Origin: Ophiobolus disseminans
Lineage: Eukaryota > Ascomycota > Dothideomycetes > Pleosporales > Phaeosphaeriaceae
NCBI GenBank assembly: GCA_010093685.1
Contig: MU006227.1
Coordinates: 994,154 to 1,058,153 of the forward strand
Direction of reading: 5' to 3'
DNA length: 64,000 nt
The first letter of the stretch is position 1. Every line of letters starts with the position of its first letter. A program made the position numbers and the translations under genes. Shown here piece after piece: positions 45,664 to 57,651 of this stretch. Below the pieces are notes generated by a model. It searched no databases, was not told where the DNA came from, and saw only the letters and a list, made by a program, of their open reading frames with translations.

Positions 45664-48218
45664 ATGGATGCCCCGAACACCTCAACGCCAAGTTTTGGTC
45701 AGTCATACTTCTCTCCACCATGAGTTTGGATGAAACAGAGTACCACTTTCACACCTTGCATGGTAGTATTCATGCAGAGCGTCTAACAACATGTACTAAG
45801 CTACCAACTATTTGCTTGTTGCCTCGCTGACCAATTACAGGAATGCAAGCCGACGCAATGGCAAGCCAGCTTCATGTGAGCCGTGCAGGATCAACAAGAC
45901 GAGATGCGATCATGGCATGCCCAAGTGCGACCGTTGTAAGCAGAGAGGCATAGAGGAGCGTTGTTTCTACCATCCAGCACCCCTCACCAAGCCTCGGAAC
46001 CACGACGATTCAGGTCCAGGCGAATCCCGACCTTTGAAAAGAAAGTATGCTGCGATGTTCAGCTATTCCGATCGGAGTTGACGAGCATAGACGACTACCT
46101 AAACAGGGCACTCTTGAAGAAGTTTTATCCACTTCACCCCACGACAAGCTCGCAGATGCAGTGGCGGCAGATGTATATCATCCTGGGTTTCTTGGGCCTG
46201 GCTCCTATGCCGTGCTTTTGCCCCAAGATGAGGAGACCGGCATCCCCAGAGAGCGCGAGATCTCAGTCGCATCCGAACGTTCAGATTGGGAGCTGACTCA
46301 CCAGCACGCCCTCACCAAGTCTATGCGTCATCAGATGGCTAACGATGTGCTGAGAGTCTTCCGTTACTTCACTGCTATCAAAGAGCTTGTCTTGTGGTAC
46401 AATGCAGGGAATGAAGCAGGCGTCATCCCTGCGCAGATTCAGGTCGATGCCATCAACGGGATTGAAGCCATTGTTGACAAACACAACCTCGCAAAATCGG
46501 CCCCGAGTCCGCAGCTCATCGATCAGGTACTAGAAAGTACGAGTCGCCCTTTCGTTATAGCCCAAAGTCTAGAAGCTAGTGACTTTCAAATTCTCTGTTC
46601 GGGCGAGAATCTGCGATTCGAAATCATCGGCTTTCTTCTAGCCACAGCAGGACGATCGTTGACGTTTGGTTTTGCCCCCGACGTTTTCAGCGACCCTGCA
46701 AATCGCTCCTTGAAGTCGCAGTTCATCGATGAGTTGCTACGTGCAAGCACTACATGCCTGTTTCTATGTACAATGTTGGCAACCGTCAACGACATTACGG
46801 TATGGATGTACTACGAGAACTATCTGTTCACTACCATGGTATGCGGTTACGCTGGTAGGTCAGGAACCTGCACATTGTCGGGTAGCGTCTAATACCTCAC
46901 AGGTCCGCCATCATGGAGACGGATCGGCGAGCTTGCCACGCAAATCTATGCCCTTGGCATCCATAAGGAGTCGACGAGCGCGACTGTGCCAATATGGCTC
47001 AGAGAAACGCGTCGAAGGATGTTCTGCTCGTCGTTTAATCAAGACAAATCCATCTCGACTTTCCTCGGACGACCCATACGCATTAGCAAGAGATATACCG
47101 ACATAAGTCTGCCCCTTGATTTGTCCGACAAGGAAACTGTCGGCGACCTCACGGTTCTCAACAATGCGATCCGGGCTCTAGACAAGGATGGCTGGGACAC
47201 CAAGGGCAGAAGACTGAGAGCCTCCTGGATCGTATGTGGCTGAATCTACTGACAATTTATATCCTACTAACAAACAATAGCGCCTTCGATACACATCTCT
47301 CCAATTCCGCGAAGAAGTTTTAGAATACTCTCTAACCAGACTTGACGATACCGCTCGGGCCAAACTACTGTGCGTCTTTCCTGCCCTTGTCCAATCATTC
47401 AAACAGCTGACACACTCCGTAGTGACACGTCTGCCCGGTTACGCGCTTCTTGGGACTCGCTCCCACCGCATCTGCGCTACTGGAAATCCTGCTGGGACGA
47501 AGGCATCCCCTCAACTGTGTGCCTGATGCTCATCATCGTACACCTAACACACTGGTACACAGAATTTATGATTCAGAAACTCCTCGACTACCAACCCCTG
47601 ACTTCCAACACTGCGCTGCTGCGCGTATCTTGCGGTTCGTTCCTCCCATACCTACCGCACTGCACTTGCTTATTCCAATCCCACATAGACATCCTCTCCA
47701 ACGTCCTCACCCTCGGCACCATACGCGACAGATCCTACGACGTCCACAGAGACCTCCTACACTGCATTCTACTCTTCGGCGTCCCCGCCGCATCCGTCCT
47801 CGCCACCGCGCTGCGCGAACAACACGCCACGTCCCACCCTTTCCCGCCCGACATCTCCAGAAGCGAAATCGTCCGCATGCTTAGCGTTTTGATATCGCAT
47901 CTCGACGCCGCAGCACACGTCGAGAACAGCGGGGCTAGACAGGGCGAGGCGAATTACAACCTTTGTCGCAAGGCGAGCAGGATCTTCACGCGCGTTATTG
48001 ATGCGGTGCTGGATACGCCTGTGGAGACGCCGAGTAGTGCGCTTGATTGGGGCTTTGAAGGCTTCGAAGGGCCGGGGCTGGATGGCTTTGAGGGAATGGA
48101 GTTTTCTGGTCTTGGGCCGTTGGGGCTCAGTGGCGGGAATGGGAATGTGAATGTTGGGGGCGGAGGGGTTGGTGTGGATGGGGTTGATTGGGGTGCGATT
48201 GGGCAGTGGAGTCTGTGA
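45664..48218 (+). CDS. Zn2Cys6 transcription factor with fungal-specific regulatory domain
   Basis: Seven exons (45664-45701, 45841-46044, 46091-46854, 46903-47231, 47281-47369, 47423-47634, 47689-48218) sum to 721 residues. The zinc cluster uses C25, C28, C35, C42, C45 and C54 (SCEPCRINKTRCDHG...CDRCKQRG). The middle region (WRRIGELATQIYALGIHKE; RRMFCSSFNQDKSISTFLGR) is the fungal transcription factor domain, and DILSNVLTLGTIRDRS follows. The C-terminus is Gly-rich. The first exon is short, with a weak 5' site (GTCATA) demanded by phase. It acts as a nuclear regulator of unknown targets. It converges with a small hypothetical gene. Confidence 0.88.
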
Positions 48219-48266
48219 GGTGGATGTTGGAGATACATATTGATGCCAAGCGGGTAATGTTTAGTG

Positions 48267-48884
48267 CTATGTCCTGACCTTTTTCTGCGCAATTTCACCA
48301 TGTTTAGAACTCATACTGTCGAAATCCCTCTTCCCACTCCTCCGCTCAACACTCTTCCTATACTCGACCCACCCCATCCATTCCCTCTTCCCATCGCCCC
48401 AAACCTCCACATCCTCCCCGCTACCACTCCCAAACCCTTCCCCACACTCAACCGACTCCAACACCCCTTCCACGAAATCCCGATCCAGCGCATCTTCCAC
48501 CGCCCTTCTCATTCCACATCCTTCTTCCAGCGGAGTTGCCAGTTGCTGGAAAGCGGGTTGCTGGAATGCACGTTGCGGCATCGGTGTACGCATGTATGAC
48601 TCCGGATAGCTTATGTCCGCGACGTACAGGACTGTTGTAGGGTAAAGTTTGCATGGGAAGGCTGGTTGCGGGGTGGGCGAGGATGCGAAGGGGGATTGTG
48701 AGCGGTTTAGGAACGGTGCGTGGGGGGGAGATATGGGCCGGTGTGGGACGGGCTGGGATGAGGAGCGCTGGGTGAGTGTTGGGGGGCGGTTGAGGTGGTG
48801 CTTGGATTCGGCCTGGATGTGTGGTTGGGTTTGTTGAGTTGGGGAGGTGTAATTCTGAGTGGTGGGTTGGGCGGGTATAGCCAT
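48267..48884 (-). CDS. hypothetical protein, 205 residues
   Basis: An intronless frame from ATG 48884. The N-terminal half is Pro/Gln/Ser-rich and low complexity (NRPPTLTQRSSSQPVPHRPI). The C-terminal half is acidic and more ordered, with MRRAVEDALDRDFVEGVLES and GEDVEVWGDGKREWMGWVEY, ending in a basic KKVRT. I do not recognise it. It converges with the zinc-cluster gene, 48 bp apart, and may overlap its 3' untranslated region. It could be a real fungal-specific protein or a chance frame in GC-rich DNA. Confidence 0.45.
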   Translation of the reverse strand: MAIPAQPTTQNYTSPTQQTQPHIQAESKHHLNRPPTLTQRSSSQPVPHRPISPPHAPFLNRSQSPFASSPTPQPAFPCKLYPTTVLYVADISYPESYMRTPMPQRAFQQPAFQQLATPLEEGCGMRRAVEDALDRDFVEGVLESVECGEGFGSGSGEDVEVWGDGKREWMGWVEYRKSVERRSGKRDFDSMSSKHGEIAQKKVRT

Positions 48885-49134
48885 TTTCGAGAGATGATGC
48901 AGGCGATAGAGGTTCTAGGAGGTGACATACAATTTTTGTTATGAGTAGAGAGGAGCTTAAGGTGTCTGAGTACCAACAGCCGAATATATTCTCGAAATAG
49001 CGACGACTTCTTTGTCGCGGGTATGCCGGATCGGGTGAAAGGCGCGGTAACGTGATCACGCGTAGACAAAGGGCCTGAACGTGTTGTGGAATGCATTCGC
49101 TCGATGTAAGCGTATTTGGATTTTTCGAAAACGT

Positions 49135-50659
49135 CTAAACGCTAATCGTCTTGAAAACACCGAATCCTGAACCTCCAGTCGCCATGATGGTGCCGGGTAT
49201 CTGTGGGTGCCAATGCGCTTCTTTGATCTGATCCATGTAGTGCACAAAGAGTAATTGTGGTGGCACGTCCTGCACACCTGCTGTGTCTCTGCTCTCCTCG
49301 TCATCGAGCTCGACCGCCAGATCCCATAGGGTGAGTGTGCTGTCGCCGGCGCATACCAGTACGATACTGTCGTCGGTAGGATGCCACTCCACGGAGGTAA
49401 TCTGCTCCTTGTGGAATGTGTACGACGCGACTGGTGAAGGCTTGACGTCGCTGGCCATGGAAGTTGTTGGCTTCCACTGCCGCAGGTCCCAGACTGCCCA
49501 CTCGCCATCATCGGCACCCGATGCTAGGAGATGGGCGGTTTGGTGCGACCAACTCAGTACGTTCACGTCTGTTTTTGACACCTTGACGCTGACTGCTGCT
49601 TTGCGTGACTTTGACCGCGCGTCCCAGATCTTAACTGTGCCGTCGTTGGATGCTGAGGCGAAAACGTGCTTCTCTGTTGGTGACCACTGCAGCTCCTCGA
49701 CCGTGCCCTTGTGTCCAGTAAACGGTGTAGTATCTGTAACGAAGCCTCCACCCTGAGTCCGAGTGGTTGTGAAGATGTTTCCAGCAACGTCACCCGTCAG
49801 AAGCTTGCCCTCGGGGAACATTGGCGACCAATCCAGCGCATAGCCCTCGTTCGCCTTGTGCGCGCGTATTGTGCAGACGGGCTTGTTCTGGGTGGGGGAG
49901 ATGACGGTGCCGGGCGTGTCAAAAGCAGTGAGGTGTGGTGTGACGTCGTGTATGAGCACCTGACCCGATTCGGTCATGGCAGCTGTGAGGGTCGTTGGGG
50001 GTTTCGCGGACGTGGCCTGCGGTGTCTGGTGGGCGCGTATGCGGTTCGTGCAGCTCGTCAATGGTATCGACTTGGTTTCGAGAATGGGGTCTGAGGCCTC
50101 GTCGTCCGAGTCGTCGTCCTCGTCCTCGTCGTCCTTCTCCATGCGCGACAGACTGCTCATCTTCATGACCATGATCTGGTTCTCCTTGTCTCTTGCCCGC
50201 GCCGCCTGCGTGCCTGCGACTGCGTAGACGGTGGCGGGGTACGTCTTGCGGTCTGAGCCTAGGCTGTCTGGTATTATGTCGCATGACAGACAGGGCCACG
50301 GCGCTTCGAGGGTGTGCAGTAGCTCGTATGTGGAAAGATCGGGATTGAGCGTCTCGCCGGGGGAGAGCTTGTGCCGACCGGGTATGAATGTGCCCTGATC
50401 AATATCCATGCCATCTTGGAGAATCAGCATGCGCGTTCTGCTCGAGGGATAGGATGCACGTACTCTCTCGTTCCTCGGCCTCTCTCTCCTCATCTGGCCG
50501 CCCATCTACACCCGCCTCCATAATTTCGTCCTCACTCTCGAACTCGTCCTCGAATTCGTCCTCAAAGTCGCCAACCTCGTCCTGGTCGATTTCCATGGGA
50601 CGGTCGCCATTTTTGATGGCCTCCTGCTCCTGCTCCGAGTCCGCCGGTCGTTTTGCCAT
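49135..50659 (-). CDS. RRB1: ribosome assembly WD40 protein RRB1 (GRWD1 orthologue)
   Basis: Two exons (50464-50659, 49135-50414; 49-nt intron) encode 491 residues. RRB1 is the chaperone of ribosomal protein L3 in 60S assembly in the nucleus and nucleolus. The N-terminus is MAKRPADSEQEQEAIKNGDR followed by a very acidic tract, as in the family. Then come the histone-binding-type segment (LSTYELLHTLEAPWPCLSCD) and about five WD40 repeats, with KIWDAR, AVWDLR and LTLWDLA blade ends, closing with ATGGSGFGVFKTISV. Splicing gives ERENGMDIDQGTFIPG across the junction. It is divergent from TEM1. Confidence 0.94.
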
Positions 50660-51084
50660 GTCGAGTAGCCGTATACGGCGTGGTTGTGGTCCGTGGGTGT
50701 GTGTATAAAAAAGTGTCTTTGCCGCGGGGAAAAGGTCGAACTTTTTGGATCGGCAACGGGTTCCTTAGCGCGGCAGCCCACCATGATGCAAGCTAGACGA
50801 TGCACCCCAACCAATCTCCAATTGCATCCCAGCTGTCCACGCTCTCGACAGCTTTTAGTCTGCATCGCGCCTCAGAACCTCCTGAACGTCTACACCAACG
50901 CGTCATCATACAACCACACATTCCCAACATTGCGCGTGCACGTCTCGACGCGTGCGCAACGACAGCTGCAGCGGGGCTGTTTTGCAGTGCATCAACCCGC
51001 GCCTGCCCTACTCCTATTCGTCCATCTAAGACATCCTAGGAGCCTCGAGTCAAGCGCATACATAGACACGGCTGAAACTTCGCC
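50660..51084. promoter_or_regulatory. bidirectional interval of RRB1 and TEM1
   Basis: 425 bp between two divergent start codons. A plus-strand TATAAAAA lies at 50703-50710, too far upstream of TEM1 to be certain. No other element was recognised. Confidence 0.4.
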
Positions 51085-52535
51085 ATGGAGATGCATCCTG
51101 AGCAGATGGGCATCCGGAGCCAGCCAGATGCGCCGCCAATGCAGGTAGAAGAACAGATACAGGGCCACGTTCAAGCACCGCAGGAGCAACAGGCACAGGG
51201 CCACGTTCAAGCACTGCATGAGCAACAACCGCAGAGCCACGTCCTAGCTTTGCCTGAGGAACAGCCGCAAGGCCATGTCCAAGGTCTGCCAGAAGAACAG
51301 CCTCCGGTCTACGTTCACGTGCAAGAAGCGCAGAAGCACATGGACCAGACCATGGACATGGACGAAAGCATGAACACGACCATTACCGCTTCCACCATCG
51401 GCCCACTGCCCAGCTTCCATCCCAACCCCAACACCAACAATAACAACGGCTATCCAGCAAACAACGGCGGGTATGCACCAAGTCCCGACCCGTACGCGCA
51501 AAACAACAATGGCTACACCCCAGAGCCACACCGACCCTCCACCTCCTACTCCGACACAGCCTACCAGTATTCCACTCACACTGGCTCACGCCTCAACACC
51601 CCCTCGGATGCAGATACACCACCACGCGCCTCTTACTATGATAGCCCCAAGGAGACGCACATGGGTCAGTCGCAGTCGCGGCCAAACTCACAAATGGGAC
51701 GATACCCGGCCTCAGAAGGGAACTCAAGGACAAGCTCGTACCAGGATCAGAACCAGCGAGGTGCACAGCAACAGCAGCAGCAGCCCCCTCAGCCAGAGGC
51801 AAACAAGAACGCCAGCGTCGTCATCAAAGTTGGCATGGTTGGCGACGCGCAAATCGGCAAGACCAGTCTGATGGTCAAATACGTCGAGGGCAGCTGGGAC
51901 GAGGACTACATCCAAACTTTGGGTATGCTCATCCCCGAGTATCAATTGGCACCCAAACTAATAGTATTCAGGTGTCAACTTTATGGAGAAGACCATATCG
52001 ATCCGGAACACTGAAATCACCTTCTCTATCTGGGATCTGGGTGGTCAGCGCGAGTTCGTAAACATGTTGCCGCTCGTGTGCAACGATGCCGTTGCGATAC
52101 TGTTCATGTTCGACCTGACACGAAAGAGCACTCTCAACTCCATCAAGGAGTGGTACCGACAAGGGCGCGGCTTCAACAAGACCGCCATACCTTTCTTGGT
52201 CGGCACCAAGTACGACCATTTTGTAAACTTCCCACGCGAAGAGCAGGAAGAGATCTCTAATCAGGTACATAATACAGTCACACTCCAAACCCTATCGCCA
52301 CTAATAGTACACAGGCCAAGCGGTTTGCGAGGGCAATGAAGGCTAGTCTGATCTTCAGCAGCACCAGCCACAGCATCAACGTCCAGAAGGTATGCATGGT
52401 CAAGGCAGACAGCCTCCATTATGCTAACTGTTCCAGATATTCAAAATCGTGCTGTCAAAGGCCTTTGACTTGAAGTGCACGATACCCGAGATAGAAAACA
52501 TTGGCGAGCCGCTCCTGCTCTATCAAGCCGTCTAG
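51085..52535 (+). CDS. TEM1: septation GTPase TEM1/SPG1 with repeat-bearing N-terminal extension
   Basis: Four exons (51085-51922, 51972-52264, 52315-52389, 52437-52535) encode 434 residues. The last about 190 are a Ras-like GTPase of the Spg1/Tem1 class, the switch of the septation initiation/mitotic exit network at the spindle pole body. G1 is GDAQIGKTS, G3 WDLGGQ and G4 GTKYDHF. It ends with KAFDLKCTIPEIENIGEPLL, typical of Spg1. The first about 240 residues are a low-complexity extension: a 12-residue tandem repeat around QGHVQALPEEQP (about residues 26-75), then Asn/Pro/Tyr-rich and Gln-rich stretches. Yeast orthologues lack the repeat. The start ATG is in frame without interruption. Confidence 0.93.
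51145..51312 (+). repeat. 36-bp minisatellite inside TEM1
   Basis: Four to five imperfect copies of a 36-bp unit encode the QGHVQALxEEQP-type peptide repeat. The unit length is a multiple of three, so copy-number changes keep the frame. Confidence 0.85.
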
Positions 52536-53088
52536 TCGCCGGACCGCAGAGCCAAGTCTAGGTCCGATAATTACCGGTCAAATGTGATTGGAGGGAACAT
52601 CGGACGTGTCTTCTACCGGAACATGAGCATGAGCGAATGACTTTGATGATTATTGCGAGGGATGCATGACTCGGCGACTGGCGTAACGTGTCATACATGG
52701 AGGTCAAAAGGGCGTTTTTCGACTTTGGAGGGTGCGAAGTCTTTCCTGACGCATTGTCGTGCTGGCGCGCTATCACGAACACGAACCATGAGAACAGTAT
52801 TGTAGTGTCTTATCGAAATATGGTTTTTAGAAATCAAAACACTCCAACATAGCAGTGGACTTTGGTGAGGCAGGTCTAGCCGAGATGACGCAGTTATAGG
52901 CGAGCTAGCAGCTCCGCAACCAAAAAGTTCCCAGAGCACCTTGACTTGCATGTGAACCTAACACAACCTCAAACAACCCACCATTGAAGAGCCACCATAC
53001 GTCGCGAACAGCAGTCGAAGCTAGCAAGACTCAAACTCACCAGCACGCCCATCGACTTGCGCGCAACCACTAAAACCTCGCCAGTACC
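52536..53088. other. intergenic interval TEM1-CSL4
   Basis: About 550 bp containing the TEM1 3' region and the CSL4 promoter. No gene or repeat was recognised. Confidence 0.4.
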
Positions 53089-53733
53089 ATGTCCCTACCT
53101 TCACTCGCCCTCCCAGGGCAGCTCCTCGGCCCAACAGACAAATACCTCCCCGGCCCCGGCACACACATCCACGAGCAGCAAATCTACGCCTCAATAGCGG
53201 GGCCCGTCATATCCTCGCCCTCAAAGTCACACTCCTCCTCCACCACAACATCCTCCAAATCAAAACTCGTCCCCCTCCTCTCAATATCCCGCCCCCCAAC
53301 CACCACCACCGACCCCGGAATCCTCGGCACCGGCAGCGGTGGCGGCGCGCCCCTCCTTCCCGCCATCGACGACACCATCCTCGGGCGCATAACACGCCTC
53401 GGCGCGCGCTTCGCGACGTGCGAGATCCTCGTCATCGGCGACACGGTGTGCCGCGAAGCGTTCCAGGGCCAGATACGGCGCGAGGACATACGCGCGACGG
53501 AGAAGGACAAGATCAAGATCGAGGAGAGCTTTAGGGTGGGCGACTTGATACGCGGGGTTGTGATAAGTCTGGGCGACCAGAGCAATTATTATGTTGCGAC
53601 TGATCGGAATGAATTTGGAGTTGTGATGGCGAGGAGCGAGGAGGGGAGACTTATGTATCCGGTTAGTTGGAGGGAGTTTCGGGATCCAGTTAGTGGGAGA
53701 GCGGAGGGCAGGAAGGCGGCGAAACCGTTTTGA
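53089..53733 (+). CDS. CSL4: exosome cap subunit CSL4
   Basis: An intronless frame of 214 residues. Csl4 is one of the three RNA-binding cap proteins of the exosome, the 3'-to-5' RNA-degrading complex. The N-terminal domain is recognisable (LPGQLLGPTDKYLPGPGTHI). A low-complexity Ser/Thr linker follows, and then the S1/OB domain with ILGRITRLGARFATCEILVI, REAFQGQIRREDIRATEKDK, FRVGDLIRGVVISLGD and NYYVATDRNEFGVV. The ending VSWREFRDPVSG is also typical. Length matches fungal orthologues. Confidence 0.94.
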   Translation: MSLPSLALPGQLLGPTDKYLPGPGTHIHEQQIYASIAGPVISSPSKSHSSSTTTSSKSKLVPLLSISRPPTTTTDPGILGTGSGGGAPLLPAIDDTILGRITRLGARFATCEILVIGDTVCREAFQGQIRREDIRATEKDKIKIEESFRVGDLIRGVVISLGDQSNYYVATDRNEFGVVMARSEEGRLMYPVSWREFRDPVSGRAEGRKAAKPF

Positions 53734-54954
53734 GGGATGGGGGTTTGGTGTTATCAAGAAGAGCTACGGAGGATGAGTCATTGTGGCATGTGGGATGGCA
53801 GGACCGTGATTTATACCCGAAGATTAGGGAAAAGAGCTACGGAGGACAGGATACTGCGGTTCAAAAGTTGCAAATCCACGGCTAAGGATGAGGCAAAAGA
53901 GCTGTGCAGGACAGGAAAAACTACTTTGCGAGTCAACAGGCTTTGGCTGAGACATTGAAGAAGAGAAGAGAAGAGAAGAGAAGCGCAGTTCATACCCTGG
54001 CATTGCAACCTACCGACTCGGACTTTTCGCGCGACCACATCCACCAGTGATGAAAGCCATGATACAGCGCAAATAAACAATGCCAGCCACCATTTCAATC
54101 AGCTGAATTAACTCGAGCCCACTGATATCCCCTCCCATCCGCCTTCTCCTATCCTCTACTCCGTACAAACACGATTCTCCACACTCCGTCCCGCTCTCCG
54201 CATTTCTTCACCACCTCACCCCCGTCCCACGCCCTCCATGCCCTCTGTCCCCATCTCCAAAGCTCTCATTTACCCCCGCCTCAAAATACACCCGGCCACC
54301 CGGACCGGACAGAGCACAACACGTTACGTAATCAAGATGGTGTAGAAGCATGCGAAACGCATTAACAATCCCAGGTGACAAAAATAAAAGTAAAGTTTAC
54401 GCTAGTACTCGATTGCCGAAACTTTGTCTTCAAAGAGAGCTAAATAAAGCCTCGATGACGCTCGGGTATCGAAGGAGGGGTTGCGAACTAGTTGTCAAGG
54501 CTGCGATAGTAGGGATGAGTACATTTTGATCTGTATTGCTAAATTGTGGCTAAATCTTTGTCGCAACTACGTAGGTCTGATAGAATTCGCTCGTAACAAC
54601 GCTTGCTTGATGTAACACGTTCAAATGCTTCGTGGCGCTCGTAGGCAGCCGTGATATAGTGGCAACATCGTCTCGTCTGATATCGTCCTCATGACTTCTT
54701 CCTTTCTCCATCTTGTCGTGACTTGTTCTCCAATCCCGAGCGCGTGAAGTCAAGTGTGAATGTGCGCCGTGCTTGTGCAGTCGTGAACGCTGAACGCCGT
54801 GCGTGATGCATTTCGCTGAACCTCCTTCTTGTTCATGGTATCTCGTCTTGCGTACTTGCCTTCTTCGTACTTCTTCTCCCCAATCATCGTACAACAGCCA
54901 AAACTTTTACAGCCCAGAATTCGGGGTCAAACGCCTCTCGTGGACATCGTTTCA
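53734..54954. other. intergenic interval CSL4-STE50
   Basis: About 1.2 kb between two convergent 3' ends. GAAGAGAAGAGAAGAGAAGA simple sequence lies at about 53957-53983, and a pyrimidine-rich tract spans about 54120-54260. No gene was recognised. Confidence 0.45.
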
Positions 54955-56620
54955 CTACAACACACCTCCCGGCAGTGGCGTCCCTCGATTTTGATTTCCC
55001 CATCCAAAGCTGTCCGAAGGCACAGGCCGAACGTCGTTGCCGCCGACTGTGCTGACATGCCCTTCTGCAGGTGCGGCGTGCTTCCGCAGCATGAACATGG
55101 GCTTTCGACCCTCTTTGTCTAATTGCTTAAACAAAATCAAAGGTCTCTCATTTAGACCTAAGCAGCGCTCCTGATCGCCGTGTACGATGTAAAGCGCGTA
55201 TTGCCGCCAATCTGCGGTGATGTTGTATTTTTTGAGTGCGACTGGAAGAACCTTGTGGCATGGATCGTCGATCGACACACGGAATGACTTAAAAATCTCG
55301 ACTTGCGGGTTCGTCGAGGGCGTAGAGGCTGGATTGGAGGTGGGCGCGTTTAGTGTGCTTGACCCACCAGATAATGGCGGATCGCGGTCGTCGGGATTCG
55401 GTGTCTGTTGCGTATTGTTTCGTAGCGGCCGTGAAGATAGTGGCGCGGGCGTGGCGCGGGGATCGCGGTTGCGGTCGGAGTTCATGGTCGTGTCTGAGGC
55501 CCAGGTGCCCGTTTGGGACCAGCTCGGTGTGTTGTCGTGTCCTTCATGTCCGCTTCGTTGCATGTCGCGCGCGTACTGGCGACTCTGGTTTTGGGCGTAC
55601 GCCGGCGATGTCGGCGACGGTTGTGCGATGGAGTTGGGTGACATTTGTTGGCCGCCACCAAGGGATGCTGTTAGGTGTGAGGATGCTGCCACAGCTGCTG
55701 CCGAAGGATCCAAAGAAGAATGATCGATAAGAGTTCGATGCTCTTGAATTGTTGGAGAGGGGTTCTTTGGAGCTGACCCAAGGAAAAGCTTCTTGGTAGA
55801 GAACTTACGCGACAAACTGCTTCCGCCGGATCTTTCCTGCGTTGCCGGTGGTGATGTGATGTTGTGCTCGTGGGGGGTCGGTAATGGCTTTTGGCTGTTT
55901 TCTATTGTGCGCAAGAGCGGTATAATCTCTTCCCGTAACCTCTTGTTCTCGTCGATGACCCTGCTGAGGTCCTCTCGGAGGTGCCGCAGTTCCGACTCGG
56001 CCGTGTGTATCCGCTCGTCTCGCATCTGGACGACTCTGATGACCTTAGCGAAGTCATCTTGCGTGGGAGGGGCTTCCTGTGCCGACGTGTCCGCAGCTAG
56101 TGGGAGTCAGTATAGATGGATGGAGAGGGACAGGCCACATACACAGCGGCACATAGTCGTCTGGCTCCATGGGCACATTCTGCTTGACCTTGATCTCGTA
56201 AACTGCCTTGAGGATTGTGAGCCGGTGTCCGACGCTACCTACGCCCAGCTCCTTGAGCTCCGCGTGCTGTAATGCCGTCAAAACATCCCCTGATATCCCC
56301 TCCTCTAGGCGTGTGGGTTAGTATAGTGACTCCCAAGGCCTGCCGTGCCACCTACCGGCAAATGTGTCCGCGTACTGCTCCAGTCCGAGATCCGATATAA
56401 AGTCTGCCACTTGATCGTCGGTCCACTCTATTATCATGCCCGTGGGACTGCTCCTGCTATCCCTGGAATGGGTAAACGTGGTCGGGGTGTGTTCGGTGCT
56501 TAGCGGACCGGAACTCGTGGGCGAATGCTCGTACTCGGTGGGTAAGGTCGGGCTCATGACGCTGCGCTCGAACTCGTCATCGGCGTCCGAGTCCTCGTGG
56601 TACTTGGTCGCGTATGCCAT
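54955..56620 (-). CDS. STE50: MAPK-cascade adaptor STE50 (SAM and RA domains)
   Basis: Three exons (56356-56620, 56143-56304, 54955-56096; introns of 51 and 46 nt) encode 522 residues. Ste50 tethers the MAPKKK Ste11 to upstream activators at the plasma membrane in mating, filamentation and osmotic signalling. The SAM domain begins at IEWTDDQVADFISDLGLEQY and runs over the first intron to VGHRLTILKAVYEIK. A coiled coil follows (ELRHLREDLSRVIDENKRLR), then a Ser/Pro-rich linker with LSRKFSTKKLFLGSAPKN, and a Ras-association domain (FKSFRVSIDDPCHKVLPVAL ... CLGLNERPLILFKQLDKEGR). All parts are in the expected order. Confidence 0.94.
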
Positions 56621-57651
56621 GGTGGATGACGTCGGTGGTCCAGCGGCGGGTGGGCAGGATGGCAGCGAGGGAGAGTGGTGCCGCCAAGCTGGACAGAGCC
56701 TGGGGAAGGGACGGCGCCGTTATCAGCGATAGCCGTGGGCCAGATCTGAGGCTGGTGTGAAAGGCTACCCTGTCTGAGACGAAGCGAGATTGACCCGGCG
56801 TGTTTCGCCTACCACGGGAGCACGACGGCTGTGGGCGCGCTGTGTCAGATACAGTGCGAGCCGGTGGAGGAGAGACGGAGGCGTGGGGTCGGGCGTGTCG
56901 TCTGAAGTGGTGCCGGACGGTTAAGCGCTTTGTCGTCGAAGCCTGACGGGCGCGAGCGGGCAGCAACAAGGGCGATGCAATGCGATGCGACCACGCAGGG
57001 AGGCTGTGGGCGGACGCTGCACACGACAGAGTAACAGCAGCAAAGGACTGGTCGCAGCGTAGTCGTGCAGACACAGGTAGAGGTGAAAGACTGTCCAGCA
57101 ACGGCGGCGAGCAGTCACTTCGCAGCGCAGACTCCAGATGCAATGCATCTCGGGCGGCTAGACGATGCAGCCGACACGCGAAGCCAATTGCGGGACCGTG
57201 GTCCAAGCTCCCCTGCAGGCCTAACCTCTGCGCCTTCGAATCCAGGTACCGTACTCCAACCTTCCAATACGCACCGTACTTGCTGCCATAGTGCATCCAA
57301 CTGCAAGAGGCAAAATAGTACTACAGAACGCTGTCCTCGCCCCGTCTTTCACCCAACAACTGCCCAGTCTACCTCACCCCTTCCTTGCAAATCTGCTCGC
57401 GCCGCCGGAAACGGAAAGCGCAATCTTTGGAGATTACTCCCATTACTCTTCGACGTCACGAGGCCAACACCAAAAGCACGCACACTAGCTTCAAGCGGCT
57501 TTGGTTATCTTAACAGTTGAGACAACTTATCGTATTGCATTTCCATACCGAGTCATCCACGTTCTTACCCAACCGGTCGGTCACACCTGCATCTCAAGCG
57601 GATCTGGAAGTCGCGAGGTACCACACCCAGCGTACCTGACCTACCACCAAA
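56621..57651. other. upstream interval of STE50 and the 57.6-kb gene
   Basis: About 1 kb that holds the STE50 leader and promoter and the promoter of the next gene. GC-rich open frames on both strands have no domain or start support. Confidence 0.4.

Noticed and set aside
50684..51240. Frames around the TEM1 start on both strands, including repeated Leu/Cys-rich peptides
   Set aside because: The repetition comes from the minisatellite of TEM1 read in the wrong frame or strand.
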